Shown in pieces: positions 46,830 through 55,756 of a stretch of DNA of 64,000 nt. Source of the stretch: Acaryochloris sp. CCMEE 5410 (GTDB lineage: Bacteria > Cyanobacteriota > Cyanobacteriia > Thermosynechococcales > Thermosynechococcaceae). The stretch lies in contig NZ_AFEJ02000001.1 in assembly GCF_000238775.2 (NCBI RefSeq), positions 4,216,001 through 4,280,000 of the forward strand, given 5' to 3'. Each line of letters begins with the position of its first letter. Positions within the stretch are counted from its first letter, which is position 1. The notes under the pieces were generated by a model. That model was given only the letters and a program-made list of their open reading frames with translations, made no database searches and was not told where the DNA came from. The translations under genes and the position numbers were made by a program.

Positions 46830-48078
46830 ATCCTTGCTTTCTGCAGGAACCCTTGAAGCCGATGATGAACTTCAGTTTTTGGAAGAGTTAGCCTGCCATT
46901 CCCAGAGTGAGGTGATTCCAGGGGGATGGAAAGTCATTGTAGTGGACGATGAAGAACAGGTTCATGAGGTGACGCGTCTCGCCCTGAAAAACTTCAAATT
47001 TGCTGATAAACCCCTGGAAATTATTTCGGCTTATTCCAGTGAAGAAGCTCAGCAGGTATTGAATCAAAACCCAGATACAGCAGTGTTGCTGTTAGATGTG
47101 GTGATGGAGACGGATGAAGCTGGCCTAGAGCTGGTCAAGCATATCCGTGATCATTTGCATAATATCTTTGTGCGTATTATTTTGCGCACCGGCCAGCCGG
47201 GCATCGCTCCCGAAAAATCGGTGATTGAAGGCTATGACATCAATGACTACAAAACTAAAACCGAACTCACCCAACAAAAACTCTTTTCTACCTTAATTAC
47301 AGCCATTCGGTCTTATCGAGATTTACTCACCGTTGAGGAGAGTCGTCAACAGATTGCGTCTTTAAATCAACAGTTAGAAGATGCCAAACTCAGTTTGGAG
47401 AATAAGGTCAAAGAACGCACCCAAGCGCTGCAGCAGCAAACCTTAGCCTTAGCTGCCAAAAACAAGCAGCTAGAAGAAGAGATTCAGGCCAAACTCTATG
47501 CCCAGCAGACTTTAGAAGCGACCAATAAGAAGTTGGATGAAGCCAATAAGCAGCTGTCTCTGATTGCGAATCATGATGCCCTCACGGGGTTGGCGAACCG
47601 CCGTCGTTTTGATGAGTATTTGCAACAAATTTGGAAGCAAACTCAGCGAGAACAACAGCCCTTAAGCCTTTTAATTTGCGATATTGATTTTTTCAAGCAG
47701 TATAACGATACCTATGGTCACCTAGAAGGAGATATTTGCCTCCGAACGGTGGCCCAAAAGATTCACCAAACCATTGTGCGTCCCTTAGATTTAGTGGCCC
47801 GCTTTGGGGGGGAAGAATTTGCGATTGTGTTGCCCAATACCGATTTAGAGGGAGGGCAAGTGGTGGCGGAGCGCCTGAGAATGATCATTCAGAAGTCTCA
47901 ACTTCCCCATCGTGGATCTTCTGTGAGCGAATTTGTGACCGTTAGTATTGGGGCCGCTACGGTGCGATCGCATCCCCATACCTCCGTATCGAGCTTAATC
48001 AGCCGAGCCGATCAGGCCCTCTATCAAGCGAAACAATCTGGACGAGACCAAGTGGTTGCTCTATCAATAACGGAGTAG
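46816..48078 (+). CDS. Receiver-GGDEF diguanylate cyclase, 420 aa
   Basis: Receiver at residues 38-170 (VVDDEEQ, LLLDVVMETD with the Asp, LRTGQPG, YKTKTEL), a long coiled coil at 180-250, then a GGDEF domain. The active-site motif is GGEEF (intact), and RPLD stands five residues before it, the c-di-GMP inhibitory site. The protein should make c-di-GMP when its receiver is phosphorylated. It starts 14 bases inside the previous gene, so translation is probably coupled. Confidence 0.95.
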   Translation: MPEDKSLLSAGTLEADDELQFLEELACHSQSEVIPGGWKVIVVDDEEQVHEVTRLALKNFKFADKPLEIISAYSSEEAQQVLNQNPDTAVLLLDVVMETDEAGLELVKHIRDHLHNIFVRIILRTGQPGIAPEKSVIEGYDINDYKTKTELTQQKLFSTLITAIRSYRDLLTVEESRQQIASLNQQLEDAKLSLENKVKERTQALQQQTLALAAKNKQLEEEIQAKLYAQQTLEATNKKLDEANKQLSLIANHDALTGLANRRRFDEYLQQIWKQTQREQQPLSLLICDIDFFKQYNDTYGHLEGDICLRTVAQKIHQTIVRPLDLVARFGGEEFAIVLPNTDLEGGQVVAERLRMIIQKSQLPHRGSSVSEFVTVSIGAATVRSHPHTSVSSLISRADQALYQAKQSGRDQVVALSITE

Positions 48079-48097
48079 GTTTTTCAGCAGGAGAAGA

Positions 48098-49204
48098 GTG
48101 CGATTTACAGACAGCCGGGGAACACTGGATGTAATTCGCGAGATCAGCCGAACGGCCATGCAAGACGTCAATGCTCCAACATCTCCATTCCAGGAAGCTT
48201 CCAGGACATCATCCCTAGAGAACTCTGATCAGGATCGACCCGTTATTCTGATTGCTGAAGATGATCGGATGACGCGAGCCATGATTAGTCATATCCTCAC
48301 GAATGATGGATATCGGGTCGTGGAAGCCGAGGATGGAGAAACCTGTTTGGCCGCTTACCAAAAGAGTCCTCCTAACCTAGTGCTACTAGACGCCATGATG
48401 CCAGGTATGAACGGCTTTGAGTGCTGTGGTGAACTGATGAAGTTCCCTGAGAGTACCTACACCCCCGTTCTGATGATCACGGGATTAGAAGATCAGACCT
48501 CTGTTGATTGGGCCTTTGATGTGGGAGCATCAGACTACATTACGAAACCGATCCATTGGCCTGTTTTGCGACAGCGGGTGCGGATTCAGCTAGAAAGAAC
48601 CCAACTCCATAAACAGCTGGAAGAAGCGAACAAGCGCTTAACCTACCTAGCTTCAGTGGATGAATTGACCCAACTTCCGAATCGCCGAGCTTTTACTGAA
48701 GCCCTTAACCGGGAATGGCGAAGAATGGCGCGGGAAAATTCTAGTTTAGCCTTAATCATGATCGATATTGACTATTTCAAAGTCTATAACGATACCTATG
48801 GACACCCGGTTGGGGATAGTTGCCTATTTCAGGTGGCCCGAGTTATCAAGGGTTGTGTCAGGCGTCCCGCTGATCTACCGTCTCGATATGGGGGGGAAGA
48901 ATTTGCAGTAATTTTGCCGAATACCACGTTATCAGGAGCAATTCATGTTGCTGAAAATATTCGGTTGTCTGTACAAAGACTCATGATTCCCCATAAAAAC
49001 TCGGCAAATGGTCCCTATGTCTCTCTCAGTTTGGGGGTGGCCAGTGTCATTCCTGATATCCAGGCAATGGAATCAGAAACTCCCTTGCTGTTGGCCGCAG
49101 ACCAAGCGCTATACAAAGCCAAGGCTGAAGGCAGAAATCGTGTGTGTGTCGATCAAACCTTGTCAACGATAGAAAGCGAACAACTCATCGTCGATTCTGT
49201 GTAA
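48098..49204 (+). CDS. Receiver-GGDEF diguanylate cyclase, 368 aa
   Basis: A receiver at about 49-165 (IAEDDRM, LLDAMMPGM with the Asp, MITGLED, TKPIHW) is joined by a short coiled coil to a GGDEF domain with intact GGEEF and the inhibitory RPAD. It is the last gene of the signalling run, 19 bases after the previous stop. I use GTG 48098 with AGGAG four bases upstream; an ATG at 48158 is a possible alternative that would drop only disordered residues. It and the previous cyclase are paralogues. Confidence 0.93.
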   Translation: MRFTDSRGTLDVIREISRTAMQDVNAPTSPFQEASRTSSLENSDQDRPVILIAEDDRMTRAMISHILTNDGYRVVEAEDGETCLAAYQKSPPNLVLLDAMMPGMNGFECCGELMKFPESTYTPVLMITGLEDQTSVDWAFDVGASDYITKPIHWPVLRQRVRIQLERTQLHKQLEEANKRLTYLASVDELTQLPNRRAFTEALNREWRRMARENSSLALIMIDIDYFKVYNDTYGHPVGDSCLFQVARVIKGCVRRPADLPSRYGGEEFAVILPNTTLSGAIHVAENIRLSVQRLMIPHKNSANGPYVSLSLGVASVIPDIQAMESETPLLLAADQALYKAKAEGRNRVCVDQTLSTIESEQLIVDSV

Positions 49205-49209
49205 ACCCT

Positions 49210-50337
49210 CTAATACAGCTCATATTTCAAGAATTGACAGGCAATGGAGCCATTGTTGATCGCCGTGCGCTGGCAAGATTTGAGGCCAATCGATTGAGAT
49301 AAGGCTTTATTCCCACTTAAAACAAAGGCGGTCCAGCCTTTGAAGCGTTGTTTGAGGATTTGACCCAATTGACGATAGAAATCCCCCAGTTCCCGAGGAT
49401 TCCCTAAGCGCTCGCCATAGGGCGGGTTGCAGATGAGGATGCCGCTATCGGTGGGCGGTTCAACATCCTGTAAGTTGATAGCTTCAAACCAGATATAGTC
49501 TGCGACATGGCAATTTTGGGCATTGAGCTGGGCTTGGTCAATCACCTCGGGATTTTGGTCACTGCCCCAAATGGGCATGGGCAGTTGTGAGCATTGTTGT
49601 TCTCTCGCCTTAGTTTGTAAAGATGCCCATAGCGCCGCATCAAAATCTGGCCAGGTTTGAAAGCCAAATCTCTGCCGAAAAGCACCCGGTGCAATTCTGA
49701 GACCCTGTAAGCAGGCTTCCAAAGGTAGGGTGCCGGAGCCACAGAGGGGATCCATAAAGGCTAAATCGGATTGCCAGCCCGATAAGCGAATCAGAGCAGC
49801 CGCCAAGGATTCTTTTAAGGGAGCAGCCCCTACCGCTGGACGATAACCCCGTCGATGGAGGCTGCTGCCGGAACTATCCAGGCTAACCACACAGCGACCT
49901 TGATGGAGGTGAACGTTGATCCGCACGTCTGGAGTTTGGGTATCGATGTGCGATCTCGCTCCGAATTGCTGGCGCTGTTGATCGATAATGGCATTTTTAA
50001 CTTGCAGGGCTGTGAAGTGACTATGGTTCAGCTGAGCTGTTTTCCCGGTGGCATCAACAGCCAAGGTATAGTCTGGGGTTAAATAATCCTGCCAAGGCAG
50101 TTTTTGGATGCCTTGGTAAAGATCGTCGGCATCATGGCAAGGGAACGCTTCTAGGCGCAGTAGAATCCGAAATGGCAGTCTGGCCCAGAGATTCATGTGA
50201 TATAGCAATTTAAGATCCCCCTGAAAGGCTACTCCACAAAATCCAGGCTCAACGGATTGCGCCCCTAATTCTGTCAGTTCTTGGGCGGCTAAGGACTCTA
50301 GTCCTCGGGCAACGGTGGCAAAATATTGTCTGGGCAT
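49210..50337 (-). CDS. THUMP-domain rRNA/tRNA methyltransferase, 375 aa
   Basis: The N-terminal half is a THUMP domain (FATVARGLESLAAQEL, then the RNA-binding RINVHLHQGRCVVSLD). The C-terminal half is an N-methyltransferase fold with FMDPLCGSGTLPLEA for SAM and the catalytic NPPYGERLG. This is the layout of RlmL/YcbY-type 23S rRNA guanine-N2 methyltransferases (N-terminal part only; the second methyltransferase of RlmK is absent). It is convergent with the diguanylate cyclase, the two stops being five bases apart. Confidence 0.92.
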   Translation of the reverse strand: MPRQYFATVARGLESLAAQELTELGAQSVEPGFCGVAFQGDLKLLYHMNLWARLPFRILLRLEAFPCHDADDLYQGIQKLPWQDYLTPDYTLAVDATGKTAQLNHSHFTALQVKNAIIDQQRQQFGARSHIDTQTPDVRINVHLHQGRCVVSLDSSGSSLHRRGYRPAVGAAPLKESLAAALIRLSGWQSDLAFMDPLCGSGTLPLEACLQGLRIAPGAFRQRFGFQTWPDFDAALWASLQTKAREQQCSQLPMPIWGSDQNPEVIDQAQLNAQNCHVADYIWFEAINLQDVEPPTDSGILICNPPYGERLGNPRELGDFYRQLGQILKQRFKGWTAFVLSGNKALSQSIGLKSCQRTAINNGSIACQFLKYELY

Positions 50338-50535
50338 GACAGGGACCTCTTAAGAGTGGGCGGGAGAATCCCCAGCCACGACATCGCTTTGCTTATTGAA
50401 GCATTTTGGTTCGCGAACTGAATGGATGCCGTGACTTTCTCGGCAAAGGAGATAGTATGGATAGCCCTGAACAAGATAAAATTCAAACTGGATAGGCTTT
50501 GGTTTATCTTGCTATTCGTTTCGGAAAACTAACCC

Positions 50536-51876
50536 ATGATTCATGAAGTGTTTATGCCTGCCCTCAGCTCCACGATGGAGGAGGGAAAAATTGTCTCTTG
50601 GTCTAAGGAGCCAGGTGACAAGGTCGAAAAGGGTGAAACGGTTCTGGTGGTTGAATCTGATAAGGCAGATATGGATGTGGAGTCCTTCCATGAGGGATAT
50701 CTAGCAGCCATTGCAGTGCCTGCAGGTGGGGTGGCCAAAGTCGGTGCGGCCATAGGCTATGTTGCCGAAACGGAAGCTGAAATTGCTGAAGCGGAAAAGA
50801 AAGCATCTGCCGCTGAGTCTGCGGCCCCTGCTACGCTCACTCCGGCCCCCGCGCCTGCAGCTCCAGCCCCTGCTGCCGCAGCTCCGGCTCCTCCGGCTGC
50901 AGCCCCGGCTCCTGTTGCCACGATTCCAGCGGCTCCAGCAGCTACCTTAAACGGAGGCAGTGCACCGGCTGCTCCATCTAACGGTCGAGTGGTGGTTTCA
51001 CCTCGGGCGCGGAAGCTCGCTAAGCAATTCAAAGTTGATCTCAATACCCTAACGGGCAGTGGTCCTCATGGTCGCATCGTGGCGGCTGATATAGAAGCAG
51101 CCTCTGGCCAAACCTCGACCACCGCCACGGCGCCAGCCGCCAGCACTGCTGCGCCTCAGCCATCCCTACCTGCCCCCGCTCCTTTACCCGCTGGAGCAGC
51201 AGCCGGTGAAGTGGTTCCCTTCAATACCTTGCAGCAGGCTGTGGTGAACAATATGGTGGCTAGCCTGGCCGTGCCCACCTTCCATGTGGAATATTCCATT
51301 GTTATAGATGCCCTAGACCAGCTGTATAAGCAGGTCAAGACCAAAGGTGTCACTATGACGGCCCTCTTGGCCAAAGCCGTGGCGGTTACCCTGCGCCAGC
51401 ATCCCCTGGTCAATGCCAGCTGTGCCCCACAAGGAATCCAGTACAGCAGCGCCATCAATATTGCCGTGGCGGTTGCCATGCCCGGGGGCGGTTTGATTAC
51501 GCCAGTTCTGCAACAGGCGGATCAGATGGATTTATATTCCCTCTCTCGCACTTGGAAAGATTTAGTCGCTCGCGCCCGTAGCAAACAGCTGCAGCCGGAT
51601 GAATACAGTACCGGTACCTTTACCCTTTCCAATCTGGGAATGTTTGGGGTCAACAGCTTTGATGCCATTCTGCCCCCAGGGCAAGGGTCCATTCTGGCGA
51701 TTGGTGGGTCTAAGCCCCAAGTCGTGGCGGATGATCAGGGCATGATGGGAGTGAAGCGACTGATGAATGTCAACATTACCTGCGATCACCGGGTGATCTA
51801 TGGTGCCGATGCCGCTGCCTTTTTGAAGGATTTAGCGGAGTTGATTGAAACCAATCCCCAATCCTTGACTCTGTAA
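50536..51876 (+). CDS. pdhC: Dihydrolipoyllysine acetyltransferase, PDH E2
   Basis: E2 of pyruvate dehydrogenase transfers the acetyl group to CoA. Residues 1-78 form a lipoyl domain with Lys43 in ESDKADMD; 90-150 an Ala/Pro linker; about 152-190 the E3-binding domain (VSPRARKLAKQ, GSGPHGRIVAADIE); then a second linker and the catalytic domain. The catalytic motif reads CDHRVIYGAD, with Tyr in the position of the usual Asp (DHRxxDG), a feature I associate with plastid/cyanobacterial E2. E1 and E3 genes are not nearby, as is common in cyanobacteria. Confidence 0.94.
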   Translation: MIHEVFMPALSSTMEEGKIVSWSKEPGDKVEKGETVLVVESDKADMDVESFHEGYLAAIAVPAGGVAKVGAAIGYVAETEAEIAEAEKKASAAESAAPATLTPAPAPAAPAPAAAAPAPPAAAPAPVATIPAAPAATLNGGSAPAAPSNGRVVVSPRARKLAKQFKVDLNTLTGSGPHGRIVAADIEAASGQTSTTATAPAASTAAPQPSLPAPAPLPAGAAAGEVVPFNTLQQAVVNNMVASLAVPTFHVEYSIVIDALDQLYKQVKTKGVTMTALLAKAVAVTLRQHPLVNASCAPQGIQYSSAINIAVAVAMPGGGLITPVLQQADQMDLYSLSRTWKDLVARARSKQLQPDEYSTGTFTLSNLGMFGVNSFDAILPPGQGSILAIGGSKPQVVADDQGMMGVKRLMNVNITCDHRVIYGADAAAFLKDLAELIETNPQSLTL

Positions 51877-51946
51877 TCCATAGATGGGAGCTTCATCATG
51901 AAGGCTTCTCCTTTTGTGAAGCTTCCGATTACAACGCATTTCCACA

Positions 51947-51983
51947 TCACACCTAAAAATTGATCCGCTTATTTTAGGTGTGA
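51947..51983. terminator. Hairpin terminator between convergent E2 and FIST genes
   Basis: The 12-bp perfect stem TCACACCTAAAA (51947-51958) pairs with 51972-51983 around a 13-base loop, directly beside the FIST stop codon, with T and A tracts on both sides. Confidence 0.7.
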
Positions 51984-51984
51984 A

Positions 51985-53238
51985 TTAATCGTCCTGGCTG
52001 CGAAAAATACCAAAGGCGGCGGTGTAGCCATGAAGAAAGGTTGTGCCAGCAATGGGACCAATTTCGCCATTACAGAAAAAACCGCTGACCGGAATATTGT
52101 GAAAATAGCGTCTAAAGAGTTGAGAGTCGAAGTCGGGCTCTCCATAGAACCGCTCTCCTCGCCCTAAGCAATCAAACAGCAGGGCGGCTGTGGGCTGAGA
52201 TTGATCTGGGGGCGATTTTTGGAAATAGTGTTGGAGCAGTTCTTCCAGTTCATCGGCAGAGGCTTGGGCATCTCGTAGGTGAAATTGAATCCGTTGACCG
52301 GGACGGATGCGATCGCCAATGGCAATTGCCCCAATGCGGGGGTCCACCCCAATTAAGTTGCGAATTAAAAAATCGCCTGGTTCTAGGTTTTGCTTAAACT
52401 CATTACAGACAATGCCCACCGAAAGGGAATGCTGGGCTAACTCTCGTTCGTCTTCATCTAAATCCTGAACCAAGGTTTGCAGGGCTTCCAAGGGCGTCTG
52501 TAGCTCGACTTCATCGGCATTAAACGTGGCTTCTACCGGAACAGTTTGCTCTTCCACCTGCAGCACAACGTTGCGCTCGGCTTCAGCCACCCGATAGGGT
52601 TGACCAATCGGTCGACATCCTTGGGCCACAATCGTTTCGATCATGATATTGCCACTCAGGGCAACGCCCACTGTGCCCTCGCGGTAGAGCTGGTCGTCAC
52701 AAAACAGACCACTACCACTCCAGGAAGAACGACCACTGGCAAGACCGCCAATTTTGACGGCACCTGGGTAGGCATAATCTAGCCCTTGCAGCAGATCACT
52801 AATTTTTGAGCTAGAGGGATCGGCAAACAGGATGAAATGGGGTTGATGAGCTGGATCCACTTCCAGTAACTCAGTCCAGGTTAAAGGGGCACTATCCGGA
52901 TCCGGTAGCTCATCTTCATAGATATGAAAGGTTTGAATGTCAACACCGGGTAATGAGGCCAAGGTGAGGGTAATGCCAGGTTCTTCTTCAACTTCTGCTG
53001 TAGATCCACCCTGGGTGGGGCCAATCACGCCATTCCCCCCACATCCAATAAAATTCTGGACAGGCAATTTATCTGCCAGTAGGGGCTGTAATCGAGGAAA
53101 TTCGCTGGCAAAGGTGGTTGAAATAAATAGAATGGCTAAATCTGCAGGGGCATCCAAAGATTGCATGGCTGTGGCAATCACTTCATCTAGGGCAGCTTCT
53201 AGAGAGGGTTGTGTCGATAGTGCACTAGCCCACTTCAT
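51985..53238 (-). CDS. FIST N/C domain sensory protein, 417 aa
   Basis: The protein has an N-terminal FIST domain (MKWASALSTQPSLEAALDEV, split as WASALST and SLEAALDEV; FIGCGGNGVIGP) and a C-terminal FIST-C domain ending SGFFCNGEIGPIAGTTFLHGYTA (in parts GFFCNGEIGP and FLHGYTA). FIST domains are thought to sense small molecules, perhaps amino acids, and often accompany signalling proteins. No kinase or cyclase is fused here, so it may work through partners. AAGGAG precedes the ATG at 53238. Confidence 0.92.
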   Translation of the reverse strand: MKWASALSTQPSLEAALDEVIATAMQSLDAPADLAILFISTTFASEFPRLQPLLADKLPVQNFIGCGGNGVIGPTQGGSTAEVEEEPGITLTLASLPGVDIQTFHIYEDELPDPDSAPLTWTELLEVDPAHQPHFILFADPSSSKISDLLQGLDYAYPGAVKIGGLASGRSSWSGSGLFCDDQLYREGTVGVALSGNIMIETIVAQGCRPIGQPYRVAEAERNVVLQVEEQTVPVEATFNADEVELQTPLEALQTLVQDLDEDERELAQHSLSVGIVCNEFKQNLEPGDFLIRNLIGVDPRIGAIAIGDRIRPGQRIQFHLRDAQASADELEELLQHYFQKSPPDQSQPTAALLFDCLGRGERFYGEPDFDSQLFRRYFHNIPVSGFFCNGEIGPIAGTTFLHGYTAAFGIFRSQDD

Positions 53239-53494
53239 CTTTGCTCCTTAGGAGGGTTTCCTGACATCATGTCTGCGGTATTTCAGAACATTGACGGGGC
53301 TGATCGACGGCAGAACGGCGACCCCGAATGGGGTAATCCCAAGAACACTCTAATATGTCTGCTGATGCTTTGACAGTAATCCGCTGGGGATAATTGCCGT
53401 TCGTTAAGATTGAAGGGGCACCAGCCAGTATTCTAGATACATTCCCTTGATTTACCGATTAGGGTGAGGAGTCGCTGCTCACCGCCTTAAGATT

Positions 53495-53974
53495 ATGGCC
53501 TTGGACAATTTACGAACACTGTATCAACAAGTCATATTAGAGCATTACAACAAGTCTCGTCATCTTGGCATGACGGATCTAGTCCATCGCCATCAACGGG
53601 GACATCATCCATCCTGTGGCAATACGATTGAGCTGACGGTTCAGTTAGAAGCGTTAGAAGAACGGATTGCTGACGTTCAATTAGAAGGTGAGGGATGTGC
53701 GATCGCAATGGTGTCCACTGATTTCATGGCGGATGCGATACCGGGCAAAACTATCCCTGAAGCCTTGCAAATAGTCCAAGCCTTCCAAAATATGATGAAA
53801 GGCGAAGGAGACTTCCCGCGAGAGCATCGTCAGCTCAACGTTATGCAGGGGGTGACCCAATTGCCCGTTCGGATTAAATGTGCCACCCTGACCTGGCACA
53901 CCCTTAAACCCGCCTTAGAGCATCAGAGTGTAGAATCAGCGGATGAGTTTGTCAGCAATGAGGAGGATGATTAA
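53495..53974 (+). CDS. sufU: SufU-like iron-sulfur/sulfur-transfer protein, 159 aa
   Basis: The IscU/SufU fold is recognised from LYQQVILEHYNKSRHLG and from three conserved Cys: C41 (HPSCGN), C68 (GEGCAIA) and C129 (IKCATL). Classical SufU binds zinc through Cys41, Asp43, Cys66 and Cys128 and accepts sulfur from SufS. Here residue 43 is Asn (GGC AAT), not Asp, and the preceding NP is HP. The stop and the next start share one A (TAATG), so it is coupled to the Ycf51 gene. Confidence 0.9.
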   Translation: MALDNLRTLYQQVILEHYNKSRHLGMTDLVHRHQRGHHPSCGNTIELTVQLEALEERIADVQLEGEGCAIAMVSTDFMADAIPGKTIPEALQIVQAFQNMMKGEGDFPREHRQLNVMQGVTQLPVRIKCATLTWHTLKPALEHQSVESADEFVSNEEDD

Positions 53975-54513
53975 TGCCCACCCCTACCCCTGAGTTTTTT
54001 CAGCAAGCTTGTCAGTGGTGTGCCATCTTCATGCTTGTTAGCGGCGCGTTTACAGGGCTTGCTTTCGTGTTTAAGTGGGGCATTCGCTTCCGCTTTGTCG
54101 GTATCACCAGCCTTTTAGGGGTGCTGACGGGCAGTTTACTCGCCTTAAGCTTTTTCCCTTTAAGTAAAGCTGTGATTCCAGGAGCCGCTAAGTACAATCT
54201 GGTTTACGATTTAGCGGGCCCCGAAGTAGTGATCTCGGTCTCACCGACGATTACGCCTACGGAATTGGAGGCGACTCTCTTACAAGCCTCAGAAAATCTA
54301 TTCTCCCCCGGACGAGTCGGTCGGGGCACCAATGACCTAACCATCAAAGTTCGCACGATTTTGCATCAGAAATCAGGCATGTCTCAACTCATTCCCCTGG
54401 GGCAAATTCAGCGCTCTTTGACCGTTCGTGACGACCCTAACGCTAAAATCACTTTGAATCAGGATAATTTAGCGGCTCTCGCCACCACGACTTTTGATCC
54501 CTCCTCTAGTTAA
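53974..54513 (+). CDS. ycf51: Ycf51-family (DUF2518) membrane protein, 179 aa
   Basis: Residues 14-34 and 40-62 are membrane helices (MLVSGAFTGLAFVFKWG; ITSLLGVLTGSLLALSF), followed by a soluble domain (VISVSPTITPTELEATLLQASENL, split here for length). It matches Ycf51, a family encoded in red-algal plastids and cyanobacteria with no defined function. Its ATG overlaps the sufU stop. The soluble part may face the cytoplasm. Confidence 0.85.
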   Translation: MPTPTPEFFQQACQWCAIFMLVSGAFTGLAFVFKWGIRFRFVGITSLLGVLTGSLLALSFFPLSKAVIPGAAKYNLVYDLAGPEVVISVSPTITPTELEATLLQASENLFSPGRVGRGTNDLTIKVRTILHQKSGMSQLIPLGQIQRSLTVRDDPNAKITLNQDNLAALATTTFDPSSS

Positions 54514-54592
54514 AATCAATATTGGAAGTCAGCTTCCCTAGCCAAATGGGAATCAGGAGAGGACTGACTTATTGCTTCGTACCGTCCCACCT

Positions 54593-55756
54593 ATGTCTAA
54601 GTTCTCATCACCCTCTGTCTCCTCCTCGGTTGAGTGCACTAGTCAAGCCATTGCACCCCAAAGTGTCATTCGAGCTGAGCAAAGTCTGGCTCAATTAGAA
54701 TCTTTGATCCAGCCCTATGGCCAACGACCGCTAGTGGTCGCTGGAGAGCATAGTTTAGCGGTCTTGCAACCTTACTTGGCTGCAATTTCAACGTTGGAGT
54801 TGGCGGTTGCCCATTATGGCAAAGATTGCAGTGAAGCCAGTCTCAAGGCCTTAGGAGAGGCGGTGACCTGTCATCGTGCAGACGTCATTATTGGGGTAGG
54901 CGGAGGCAAAGCGTTAGATGCAGCCAAACTCTTGGCCCATCAAAACCGCTGTCCCGTGATCACGATTCCCACCTCTGCCGCCACCTGTGCGGCCTGGACG
55001 GCTTTATCGAACTTATATTCGGAGGTAGGAGCATTTCAGTATGATGTCGGTTTACCTCGATGTCCTGATTTACTGATCCTGGATTACGAGGTGATCCAAA
55101 CTGCTCCCCCGCGAACGCTGATTGCTGGTATTGGGGATGCGTTAGCGAAGTGGTACGAAGCGTCTGTGAGTAGCGGCCATTCCCAGGAAACCCTAACGAT
55201 TGCTGCCGTGCAACAAGCCCGCGTACTCAGAGATATTCTGTTTCAGAAATCCGTGAAAGCCATTGCTCAACCAGGCAGTGACGAGTGGCGACAAGTGGTG
55301 GATGCCACGGTGTTAATGGCTGGAGTGGTCGGGGGACTAGGAGGAGCCCAATGTCGTACTGTGGCTGCCCATGCCGTCCATAATGGCCTGACCCATCTCT
55401 CGCCGACTCGCGCCAGCTTACATGGGGAAAAAGTGGCCTATGGCATTTTGGTGCAGTTGCGTTTAGAAGAACTAGTCCAGCATAACCATCTCGCGACAAC
55501 GGCTCGCCATCAGCTGCTCAAATTCTATAAAGAGATTGGCTTACCGATGACTCTGGCCGATTTAGGGATGGAGGATGTGTCTCTGAAAGACTTACAAATG
55601 GCGGCACAAGTGGCTTGCCAGCCAGATTCAGATCTCCACTATTTACCCTTTACGGTGATGCCAGATCAGCTGCTAGCGGCGATGGTCTCTACGGCCAGTC
55701 CCATGGCGGACGGTAGTGCTAATCCAAGCTCTCCATCGGAAGAGGTTTGCCCATGA
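54593..55756 (+). CDS. Iron-containing alcohol dehydrogenase family (glycerol dehydrogenase-like), 387 aa
   Basis: The NAD-binding part shows VIIGVGGGKALDAAKLLA near residue 100 and PVITIPTSAATCA. The metal-binding C-terminal half has GIGDALAKWYEA with an Asp ligand, HAVHNGLTHL and LHGEKVAYG with His ligands. This is the pattern of glycerol dehydrogenase-like members of the iron/zinc ADH group; the true substrate is unknown. I use ATG 54593, with a TTG at 54572 as an alternative. The stop overlaps the next gene (ATGA), so the two enzymes are coupled. Confidence 0.87.
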   Translation: MSKFSSPSVSSSVECTSQAIAPQSVIRAEQSLAQLESLIQPYGQRPLVVAGEHSLAVLQPYLAAISTLELAVAHYGKDCSEASLKALGEAVTCHRADVIIGVGGGKALDAAKLLAHQNRCPVITIPTSAATCAAWTALSNLYSEVGAFQYDVGLPRCPDLLILDYEVIQTAPPRTLIAGIGDALAKWYEASVSSGHSQETLTIAAVQQARVLRDILFQKSVKAIAQPGSDEWRQVVDATVLMAGVVGGLGGAQCRTVAAHAVHNGLTHLSPTRASLHGEKVAYGILVQLRLEELVQHNHLATTARHQLLKFYKEIGLPMTLADLGMEDVSLKDLQMAAQVACQPDSDLHYLPFTVMPDQLLAAMVSTASPMADGSANPSSPSEEVCP

